DNA of 47,984 nt, taken from NCBI RefSeq assembly GCF_011045025.1, contig NZ_JAAKZX010000059.1, positions 1-47,984 on the forward strand, read 5' to 3'. This document shows positions 9,601 through 15,613 of this stretch, piece by piece; position 1 is the first letter of the stretch, and the number at the start of each line of letters is the position of its first letter. Under the pieces are notes generated by a model, which saw only the letters and a list, made by a program, of their open reading frames with translations, was not told the DNA's origin and ran no database searches. Made by a program: the position numbers and the translations under genes. The DNA is from Streptomyces ureilyticus. Its GTDB lineage: Bacteria; Actinomycetota; Actinomycetes; Streptomycetales; Streptomycetaceae.

Positions 9601-9826
9601 CGAGTGGAAGGTGGAGGACGGAGGCAGGATCCTCGCGTACGAGGCGGTCGTGCCCGCGAACAGCGAGGCGACCCTGCGGCTTCCGGCCGTCTCCGCCGAC
9701 GCCGTCCGCGAGGGACGCACCCCGCTGGCACGAGTGGAGGGCGTGCGCTTCCTCGGCCACGCGGACGGGGTGGCCTCGTACCGGATCCCGTCCGGCCGGT
9801 ACCAGCTCACCGCCCGGCTGCACTGA
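6626..9826 (+). CDS. Tat-exported alpha-L-rhamnosidase, glycoside hydrolase family 78
   Basis: A 1066-residue enzyme predicted to remove terminal alpha-L-rhamnose from plant glycosides or pectic oligosaccharides outside the cell. Residues ~33-62 carry a twin-arginine signal (VRRRTVLAATAGAVPVVAGG) ending near HAA. The bacterial rhamnosidase N-terminal domain follows (LTVEHRTDPLGVDAARPRFGWRM), then beta-sandwich domains and an (alpha/alpha)6 barrel. The GH78 catalytic block TDCPQRDERLGWTGDTQ is near residue 600 with its conserved acidic residues. TTVWERWNSY lies near 910 and MNSFNHYAYGAIMEWMY soon after. GTG at 6626 follows GAAGGGATCAAGG. It is the last gene of the importer operon and ends 12 bp before a convergent broken dehydrogenase. 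Confidence 0.93.
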   Translation: MSNAERDAEGAGSDVEGVENGDRPGRNGRNGSGVRRRTVLAATAGAVPVVAGGMGGGSTAHAASSPRPGHAAVYGLTVEHRTDPLGVDAARPRFGWRMRSAARGRSQGAYRILVASARDKLSTARVDVWDSGRVPSSDSVAVRYAGKPLTASTRYYWTVTVWDDEGGPVGIASPSYFETGLMSTDGVTGWDDAQWIGMKGKRPNSPGAPMLRKQAALKSRSHVRDARLYVSALGVYEAHINGRHITVPQDRGTTIELLPPGWTNYDARVNYMTHDVTDLVTREPDVTLAVVLGNGWYNGRVSEGSTYYSKDGNALAVKAKLLIRYADGTSQTVVTGPDGGWKATDTGPYRADDIYDGQTYDAGRELPGWTAHGFDDSAWSNVERVAFDDKYPDVQLLAYPGETARFMSKWDRRPRSITVATGVTGQDGSPNGRGRVIVDPARTVTDPEKAVSAPVTIGRGETAIYDLGQNMVGVARYSLRGPAGAQVEFRFGEMLNDDSAGADGPEGSVYRANLRSAKATSTYILKGDRDGETHQDSLTFYGFRYVSVTATDTVTITGLTGRVATSSIRETGTLTTDDPDINQLASNIRWGQRGNYLWVPTDCPQRDERLGWTGDTQVFAMTGLYNADAGVFLSHFQDTVVDSAVIYGADKAQFTGVAPGGRYNFPGGGSGWADAGVIVPWTVWQMTGDATVVEDNWPAMTRYVDWIRQQTGDTYFGQGSLTGDWLAPQKTSAQLMSDVYYGYVARLMAQLARAIGRTADGEAYERLFGRIKQAFITKYLSTEGGQATVKSSLGDASPIEPGADPNEKTEDNSQSALLWVLKLGFYETEAQRRTLVGLLADNIGNGEAYKAAHPNSTRVKYAENTLSVGFLGVNVLAPVLTDEGRADLAYKLLHQDALPSWLYSVRNGATTVWERWNSYSEDAGFGPVSMNSFNHYAYGAIMEWMYAYMAGIARDPDSPGFKRFVLQPHLDPTGKVTRVSGSYESPYGEIRSEWKVEDGGRILAYEAVVPANSEATLRLPAVSADAVREGRTPLARVEGVRFLGHADGVASYRIPSGRYQLTARLH

Positions 9827-9838
9827 ACTGCGCACCGG

Positions 9839-10742
9839 TCAGGGAAGCACCACGATCTTGCGTCCCTGGCCGGCTGCGAACCGTTCCAGTGCCTGCGGGT
9901 ACTGCGTCAGCGGCAGCCGGTGGCTGATGAATACCTGGGGATCGAGTACTCCGGTGGCGAAACAGTTCCGCTGCGCGCTCGTAGCTGTGCAGCACCGCCA
10001 TGGAGCCGGTGATGGTGATCTCCTGGTTGTAGATGCGGTACGGCGAGATGGTGGCCGTGGTCGCGTAGTCGGATACCCCGAACTGCAGAAATGTTCCGGC
10101 CTTGGCAACCCGTTCCAGGCCATCCTGGATGGCGGCGGCGTTGCCGGTCGCGTCGACCACCACGTCCCAGCCGGCCGCCCCAACTCCTCGGCGGACAGCG
10201 CCGTTTGTGAACAGCCCAGCTTCTCAGCCGTCGTCAGCCGCTCCGGGTTGACGTCGACGACATCCACCGAGGCGGCACCGGTGCGCTTGGCCAGCTCCAG
10301 CATCATCAGGCCCATCGTCCCGCTGCCGTAGATCAGCACATGGGAGCCGAGCCTGCTGCTGAGCACGTCGTACCCGCGCACGGCGCAGGACAGCGGCTCG
10401 ATCAGGGCCGCGTCCTGGACGTCCACGTGGTCCGGCAGCCGTACGCAGTTGGCGACGGGGGCCACGGCGTACTCGGCCGCGCCACCGGCCACGGTCACGC
10501 CGATCGCCTGCCACCTGTCGCAGAGGTTGTTGCGTCCCACCCGGCAGTAGCGGCACTCGTTGCAGTACAGCGAGGGGTCCACGGCGACCCGGTCCCCGAT
10601 CGCGAGTTCGGTGACCTCGCTGCCGAGGCCCACGACCTCCCCGGCGAACTCGTGGCCCGGCACGACCGGCAGGGTCGGTGCGAACTCGCCCTGCAGGATG
10701 TGCAGATCGGTCCCGCACAGCCCGCAGGCCGTGCGGATGGGG
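9839..10742 (-). pseudogene. Zinc-dependent dehydrogenase (sorbitol/threonine dehydrogenase-like), truncated and frameshifted
   Basis: Pieces of one MDR dehydrogenase can be stitched across frames. The first frame reads RTACGLCGTDLHILQ, VPGHEFAGEVV, the four-Cys zinc block (CNECRYCRVGRNNLC) and YGSGTMGLMMLELAKRTGA. Near 10178 the reading shifts to DVVVDATGNAAAIQDGLERVAKAG...VLHSYERAAELF. Near 9960 it shifts back to ATGVLDPQVFISHRLPLTQYPQALERF and the stop at 9839. The two indels compensate. The N-terminal ~30 residues are missing: the frame starts at an abrupt junction (about 10742) with an inverted piece of a pirin gene. The indels could be sequencing errors, but the lost N-terminus is real in this sequence. 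Confidence 0.8.
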
Positions 10743-10857
10743 GGGCGATGTCCATGCCGCCAGAGGTGGTGACCCGGTTGGGGCCTATGGGGGTCCCCCC
10801 CCGCGAGCGAAGCCGAGCGTGGGGGAGGTCGGCGAAGCACCAGGCTCCGATCAGGCT
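10741..10857 (-). pseudogene. Inverted N-proximal fragment of a pirin gene
   Basis: Reading leftward, this piece encodes SLIGAWCFAD, then the palindromic repeat read as LPHARLRSRGGTPI, then GPNRVTTSGGMDIAP. In intact actinobacterial pirins, GAWCF(V/A)DH(Y/F)GP...GM(D/Q)V/IAPHPH runs directly into (I/M)GLQTVSWL. That continuation lies on the opposite strand from 10933. This is therefore the missing middle-to-N part of the neighbouring pirin, flipped and fused to the broken dehydrogenase. The first ~50-60 pirin residues are not found. Confidence 0.7.
10787..10828. repeat. Short Streptomyces-type C/G palindromic repeat, copy B
   Basis: The element starts ATGGGGGTCCCCCC and ends CGTGGGGGAG, with the imperfect hairpin centre GCGAGCGAAGCCGAGC. 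It shares both ends with copy A at 176-207. It interrupts the inverted pirin fragment and, as in copy A, is read in the phase that gives ...GGTPI. Confidence 0.65.
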
Positions 10858-10872
10858 CTCAGTGGCAACTGC

Positions 10873-10910
10873 CTTGAATCCTCCCCTTCCTGAAGGGGGA
10901 GGGGATTCCT
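10873..10910. mobile_element. Hairpin resembling an IS200/IS605-type element end (relic)
   Basis: TTGAATCCTCCCCTTC, loop CT, GAAGGGGGAGGGGATTC forms a long imperfect stem. Subterminal hairpins of this style, flanked by TTGAA-like bases, mark ends of IS200/IS605 elements in actinomycetes. No transposase gene is attached. It lies exactly in the 75-bp spacer between the two oppositely oriented pirin fragments. The assignment is by resemblance only. Confidence 0.4.
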
Positions 10911-10932
10911 GGCTCAGGCCGCCTCCTGAAGT

Positions 10933-11661
10933 ATCGGGCTGCAGACGGTGAGCTGGCTGTTCAGCGGCGAGATCGAGCACCGCGACAGTCTCGGCACCCG
11001 CGCCCTCATCCGGCCCGGCGAGATGAACCTCATGACCGGTGGATACGGCATCTGTCACTCGGAGGTCTCCACCCCGCGGACCACCGTCATCCACGGGGTC
11101 CAGTTGTGGGTGGCGCTTCCCGAGGGGCATCGGAACGTCGGCCGGGACTTCGAGCACTACGTACCCGAATCCGTGCGAATCGACGGGGCCGAGATCAGGG
11201 TCTTCCTTGGCTCACTCGCCGGAAGCGCCTCCCCGGTGCGGACGTTCACGCCCCTGGTCGGTGCCGAGATCACCCTCGAACCGCGTGCGGAGATCACCCT
11301 CCCCGTGGACCCCGCCTTCGAGCATGGGCTGCTCGTGGACAGCGGGGATGTACGCCTGATCGACACCGTGCTGCGCCCGGCCGAACTGGGCTACGTTCCC
11401 TGCGGCGCCGACGCCCTGACCGTGGTGAACGAGTCGGACGCCCCGGCCCGCGTGATCCTGCTCGGGGGCCCACCCTTCGAGGAGGAGATCGTCATGTGGT
11501 GGAACTTCATAGGACGCAGCCACGAGGACATCGTCAGGGCCCGCGAGGAATGGCAGGCGGCCACCGAGCGTTTCGGCGCCGTCGAGGGCTTTCCGGGTGA
11601 TCGCCTGCCCGCGCCGGCCCTGCCGAACGCCGTCATCACCCCGCGCCGGAACCCTCCGGGC
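10933..11661 (+). pseudogene. C-terminal part of a pirin-family protein, N-terminus lost by inversion
   Basis: The frame reads IGLQTVSWLFSGEIEHRDSLG, RPGEMNLMTGGYGICHSE, HGVQLWVALPE, FEEEIVMWWNFIGRSHEDIVRAREEW and ends like a pirin at LPAPALPNAVITPRRN. This is most of the bicupin, but the first ~80 residues, including the metal-binding HPH segment (MDIAPHPH), are absent; an in-frame TGA lies just upstream. A GTG at 10948 could start translation and give a 263-residue product, but without the HPH motif it should not bind metal normally. The last 25 codons of that frame (11662 on) are not pirin but a TnpB-like tail. Confidence 0.75.
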
Positions 11662-11739
11662 CTCACCGCGAACGCGGACCACGTCGGTGCACTGAACATC
11701 CTCGACAGGGCCGGGCTGGCCCTCTGCGACGCTGCTTAG
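11662..11739 (+). pseudogene. C-terminal relic of a TnpB (IS200/IS605 OrfB) gene fused to the pirin frame
   Basis: The codons read LTANADHVGALNILDRAGLALCDAA before the TAG stop. The phrase (N)ADHVGALNIL-RAG matches the usual end of TnpB proteins (…ADxNAAxNIL-RG), the last catalytic Asp with its following helix. The relic is followed 16 bp later by a hairpin (11756-11775) as expected for the right end/omega-RNA region of such elements. The fragment is very short, so the call rests on this motif plus context. Confidence 0.5.
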
Positions 11740-11755
11740 CCGGCGACGCGGGAAG

Positions 11756-11775
11756 CCCGCGCGTTCACGCGTGGG
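11756..11775. mobile_element. Probable right-end hairpin of a TnpB-type element
   Basis: CCCGCGCGTTCACGCGTGGG forms an 8-bp stem (one mismatch) with a TTCA loop, followed by TGGAGTCAC. It lies immediately after the TnpB-like relic, in the position of the right-end stem of IS200/IS605 elements. Confidence 0.4.
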
Positions 11776-11830
11776 TGGAGTCACGGAGAGTACATGGAGC
11801 AGACCAACCCCGCTGACAGTGGGGGTGGTG

Positions 11831-12262
11831 ATGAGCGGCAACTTCAACGACACCTGGGCGAACGGCGGTGTCGCGCCCGACCGTTGGGCCAGCGCCCTGC
11901 ACCTGTTCGACAACGGCGTAGGCGTGCCGCACGAGGAGACGACCGCCGAGCGCTGGGAGCGAGCCCAACTGCTCTTCGAGGCAAGGGACTACATCGGCGC
12001 GGCGAAGCTGCTCGCCGTCGTTGTCGAAGAGGTCCCGGAGCAGACCGGTCCTCGGCTGCTGCTGGCCCGCGCCTACTACCACTCGGCACAACTGCTGCGC
12101 GCCGAGGAGCAGTTGCGCGTGATCGTCGAGCGGGATCCGGTGGAGCACTATGCCCACCTGGTGCTGGGCCGCACCCTGGAACGTCAGGGGCGCCATGACG
12201 AAGCGAAGCCCTGGATGCGCATGGCCGACGCGTTCTCGGGCGAGTTTCGGGACGACGACTGA
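11831..12262 (+). CDS. Tetratricopeptide-repeat protein
   Basis: A 143-residue helical protein with two to three TPR-like units: ERAQLLFEARDYIGAAKLLAVVVEEVPEQTGPRLLLARAYYHSAQLLRAEEQ in outline, then EHYAHLVLGRTLERQGRHDEAKPWMRMADAF. Such repeats mediate protein-protein contacts; no catalytic motif is seen. The chosen ATG (MSGNFNDTWANGG) follows a G-rich stretch. An in-frame start 60 nt upstream would read through the TnpB-element end and is unlikely. It is followed by a strong hairpin shared with the convergent PucR gene. Small single-copy proteins of this type are common in Streptomyces, with no assigned role. Confidence 0.8.
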   Translation: MSGNFNDTWANGGVAPDRWASALHLFDNGVGVPHEETTAERWERAQLLFEARDYIGAAKLLAVVVEEVPEQTGPRLLLARAYYHSAQLLRAEEQLRVIVERDPVEHYAHLVLGRTLERQGRHDEAKPWMRMADAFSGEFRDDD

Positions 12263-12288
12263 GCGAGGGCGTGGGCGAGGAGTGTGTG

Positions 12289-12322
12289 GGCGGCGGGCAC
12301 TGGTCAACCGGTGTCCGCCGCC
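12289..12322. terminator. Bidirectional terminator between TPR and PucR genes
   Basis: GGCGGCGGGCACTGGT, loop CA, ACCGGTGTCCGCCGCC: a 16-bp stem with two mismatches and no U-tract, as is common in high-G+C actinomycetes. It lies between two convergent genes. Confidence 0.65.
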
Positions 12323-12361
12323 GATGTGTTGCTGAACCAGTCGCTCAGGCAACCGGCCGGT

Positions 12362-14080
12362 TCACGGACGGCCCCGCAAGATGTCCAGCGCCGTCAGCGC
12401 CACATGGAGTTCCGTACGCTCTTCGCCCGACTCGAGGTCGCAGGCCAGCAAGCGCTCGATGGTGCGCAGGCGTTGGTAGACGGTTTCGCGGGACAGTGCG
12501 CCGCGGCGTGCGGTGGTGGTCTTGTTGCCGGCCGCGTCGAGGTAGTGGCGCAGGGTCGTGAGCAGGTCGGTGCCGTGGCGGGTGTCGTGGTCGATGAGGG
12601 GGCTGAGCCGGCGTTCGGCGTACTCCTGGATGCGGGGGTCCTCGCGGAACGCGTACAGCAGACGGCGCAGTCCGATGTCGGGGAGTTCGTGGAAGGAACG
12701 GTCCGGGGGGAGGGGCTGGCCGGGTGGCGTGGCCTCGGCGACGCGGGCCGCCGCGCGGAAGGAGCGGGCGGTGTCGCGGAGGTCGGTAACCTCCGAGCCG
12801 ACGCTCACGACGGCCGGTGAGGCGACGTCCAGGGCGGCACGGCTCAGCTGCTCGGCGACGGGTCGCCAGGGCTGGGACGGGCGCAGGGCCAGCAGGATGC
12901 CGAGACGGCCGGGAGCCAGTTCACCGACGAGCGCCGGGATCCCTGCGGCCCGCGCCTCTTGGGAGAGACGGGTCTCCAGGACCACGGCCTCGTCCGAGTC
13001 CGATGTACCGAGGTCCGATGTAGGGATGACCGAAGTACGGAGGTCCGCTGTACGGACGTCCACGAGGATCGCGAGGAACCGGCTGTCCTCGGTGGGCAGG
13101 CCCAGCGCGGCGAAGCGGGCGCGGGCGTCCTCGGGGGAGTGGTGGCGCTGTTCGGCCAGGTCCCGCAGGGCGTCTCGATGTGCTGTGCGCTCCCAGGGCG
13201 TGGGGTGGATGAGGCGGGCCACGGCCAGGGCCATCGCCGTACGCTCCAGCACGGTGATGTGCTCCGGGCCGAAAGCCGGCTCTCCGGCCCGGACCGGGAG
13301 CATGGCCACGCGGCCCCAGCGTTCGCCCTGGTACTCGACGGGTGCGGTGAGCCAGCCCTCCGGGCCGCCCACACCCGGGTGGTCACCCGTCGGCGTGGCC
13401 CGGGAGCGCTGTTCCCAGTCGGTGAGCGCCTCCTCCAGGGTGCTGCCGGAGACCTCGTACGTCAGCGCCTGGTGCACCAGGTTCTCCAGTACGACCGTGT
13501 GGCCGCTCAGCTGCGCCGCCACGCGCACCACGTCTTCGGGTCCCGCGCCGCGCAGCGTCAGGGCGGTGAACGCCTCGTGGATGCGCTGGGTCCGGCGCAT
13601 TGCCTCCGCCTGGCTGCCGAGGATGAGGGAGTGGACGACCTGGGTGACTTCCAGGAAGTTGACGTCCTTGGCGAGAGTGATCAGCGGGAGTCCGCGGGCA
13701 CGGCAGGCCTGGACGAGTGCGTCGGGCGGGCGGTGGTAGCGGCGTACGAGTTCGATGACCAGGGCCGCGGCATCGACGCGGGCGAGTTCGTCGACGTAGC
13801 GGCGTACGCCCGCCGGGTCCTCGGGCAGGGGCATGCCGGTGGTCAGGACGAGTTCGCCGCCCTTGAGGAAGGAGGCGGGATCCGTGAGCTCGGTGATGTG
13901 GACCCAGCGGACCGGCCGGTCGAGGTGGGCGACGCCGGTCACCACCTCGGGTCGTCCGGCGGACAGGACGGGGAGGGCCAGGATGTCGGCGACGGTGGGC
14001 GCGCGCCCGGCCGGGGCGGCGTCCCGGTCGTCGACGGCCGTCGGACGATCTGTCGGGTGATTGTCGTTCACGGTGTCCAC
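12362..14080 (-). CDS. PucR-family transcriptional regulator
   Basis: A 572-residue activator/repressor. The N-terminal PucR (purine-catabolism-type) domain is VADILALPVLSAGRPEVVTGVAHLDRPVRWVHITEL with LVLTTGMPL. A central GGDEF-like/GAF-like region follows, then the C-terminal PucR HTH (LLTTLRHYLDAAGNKTTTARRGALSRETVYQRLRTIERLL in outline). GTG at 14080 is preferred because GGAG lies 5 nt upstream; GTG at 14071 is an alternative. It is divergent from the aminotransferase/FAD-Fe-S/aldehyde dehydrogenase operon and probably controls it in response to an amino-acid or nitrogen signal (inference). The intergenic region of ~265 bp shows no clear operator to me. Confidence 0.88.
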   Translation of the reverse strand: MDTVNDNHPTDRPTAVDDRDAAPAGRAPTVADILALPVLSAGRPEVVTGVAHLDRPVRWVHITELTDPASFLKGGELVLTTGMPLPEDPAGVRRYVDELARVDAAALVIELVRRYHRPPDALVQACRARGLPLITLAKDVNFLEVTQVVHSLILGSQAEAMRRTQRIHEAFTALTLRGAGPEDVVRVAAQLSGHTVVLENLVHQALTYEVSGSTLEEALTDWEQRSRATPTGDHPGVGGPEGWLTAPVEYQGERWGRVAMLPVRAGEPAFGPEHITVLERTAMALAVARLIHPTPWERTAHRDALRDLAEQRHHSPEDARARFAALGLPTEDSRFLAILVDVRTADLRTSVIPTSDLGTSDSDEAVVLETRLSQEARAAGIPALVGELAPGRLGILLALRPSQPWRPVAEQLSRAALDVASPAVVSVGSEVTDLRDTARSFRAAARVAEATPPGQPLPPDRSFHELPDIGLRRLLYAFREDPRIQEYAERRLSPLIDHDTRHGTDLLTTLRHYLDAAGNKTTTARRGALSRETVYQRLRTIERLLACDLESGEERTELHVALTALDILRGRP

Positions 14081-14344
14081 GGTGTCTCCGTAGGGGTCCC
14101 CGACTCGACCGGAGGCGACCGCTCGGGGGAGTGCCCGGTCACTGTGACAACTGGCGCTGACCTGCGCAAGAGCCGTTCTCCGGCGCACACCCCGGCGCCT
14201 GGCGGCTTCCGCGGTTGACACAACGTCCGATCACCGCGCTCCAGCCGGACACATCGCGCGTTGTAGCCCTCCACGATCGCGGAAATACTCGGGTAGAGGA
14301 GCAACCAGACCACGCAGCCCACGACGCACGGCCGGGAGACGAAC

Positions 14345-15613
14345 ATGACCGCACTGTCGCCGCACCTTCGCCAGGCCACCCCCGTGACGGCGGTCCGGGG
14401 CGAGGGCGTCCACCTGTACGACGAGAACGGCCGCCGTTATCTCGACTTCACCGCCGGCATCGGCGTCACCAGCACCGGGCACTGCCACCCCAGGGTGGTG
14501 GCGGCGGCGCAGGAGCAGGTCGGCACGCTGATCCACGGCCAGTACACGACGGTCATGCACCAGCCGCTGCAGCGACTTGTCGACAAGCTTGGTGAGGTGC
14601 TGCCGTCCGGCCTGGACAGCCTGTTCTTCACCAACTCCGGCAGCGAGGCCGTCGAAGCGGCACTGCGGCTGGCCCGGCAGGCCACCGGCCGCCCCAACGT
14701 CCTTGTCTGTCACGGCGGTTTCCACGGCCGGACCGTGGCCGCCGCCGCCATGACCACCTCCGGCACCCGCTTCCGCTCCGGCTTCTCCCCGCTGATGAGC
14801 GGCGTGGTCGTCACCCCGTTCCCGTCGACCTACCGCTACGGCTGGGACGAGGAGACCGCCACCCGCTTCGCCCTCCAGGAGCTCGACTACACCCTCCAGA
14901 CGATCTCCTCGCCCGCCGACACGGCCGCGATCATCGTCGAGCCGGTGCTCGGCGAGGGCGGCTACGTGCCCGCGAACCGCGCCTTCATGGAGGGCCTGCG
15001 GGAGCGCGCGGACCGGCACGGCTTCCTGCTCATCCTGGACGAGGTGCAGACCGGCGTCGGCCGCACCGGCCGGTTCTGGGGCCACGACCACTTCGGCGTC
15101 ACCCCGGACATCCTGATCACCGCCAAGGGCCTGGCCAGCGGCTTCCCGATCTCCGGCATCGCCGCCTCCGAAGAGCTGATGACCAAGGCATGGCCGGGCT
15201 CGCAGGGCGGCACGTACGGCGCCAATGCCGTCGCCTGCGCCGCGGCGTGCGCCACCCTCGATGTCGTACGTGACGAGAAGCTGGTCGAGAACGCCGACGC
15301 GATGGGCGCTCGGCTGCGCCAGGGCCTGGAGGCGGTCGCGGACCGTACGCCGGGCATCGGGGACGTACGCGGCATGGGGCTGATGCTGGCCAGCGAGTTC
15401 GTCACCGAGGACGGCAGCCCCGACCCCGAGACCGCCGGCCGCGTGCAGAAGGCCGCCATCGACGAGGGCCTGCTCCTGCTGCTGTGCGGCGCCTGGAACC
15501 AGGTCGTACGGATGATCCCGGCGCTCGTCATCGACGAGAAGGCGGTGGACGAGGGCCTTCAGGCGTGGTCGGCCGCGGTGGAGGCCGGTACCTCAGGGGC
15601 GTCGCAGCGATGA
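14345..15613 (+). CDS. Class III aminotransferase (GABA/omega-amino acid type)
   Basis: A 422-residue PLP enzyme. The Schiff-base lysine is Lys261 in ITAKGLASGFP and the PLP-ring aspartate is Asp232 in LDEVQTGVGRTG. The phosphate-binding NSGSEA is at 97-102 and GGFHGRT at 124-130. It should move an omega-amino group (GABA, ornithine or similar) to 2-oxoglutarate or pyruvate. The substrate is inferred from the downstream succinate-semialdehyde-type dehydrogenase: GABA -> succinate semialdehyde -> succinate. The stop overlaps the next start (ATGA at 15610). It is divergent from PucR. Confidence 0.88.
   Translation: MTALSPHLRQATPVTAVRGEGVHLYDENGRRYLDFTAGIGVTSTGHCHPRVVAAAQEQVGTLIHGQYTTVMHQPLQRLVDKLGEVLPSGLDSLFFTNSGSEAVEAALRLARQATGRPNVLVCHGGFHGRTVAAAAMTTSGTRFRSGFSPLMSGVVVTPFPSTYRYGWDEETATRFALQELDYTLQTISSPADTAAIIVEPVLGEGGYVPANRAFMEGLRERADRHGFLLILDEVQTGVGRTGRFWGHDHFGVTPDILITAKGLASGFPISGIAASEELMTKAWPGSQGGTYGANAVACAAACATLDVVRDEKLVENADAMGARLRQGLEAVADRTPGIGDVRGMGLMLASEFVTEDGSPDPETAGRVQKAAIDEGLLLLLCGAWNQVVRMIPALVIDEKAVDEGLQAWSAAVEAGTSGASQR

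Noticed and set aside
12558..13739. 393-codon plus-strand frame inside the PucR gene
   Set aside because: Ser/Arg-rich shadow; the minus strand has a continuous PucR regulator with both terminal domains.
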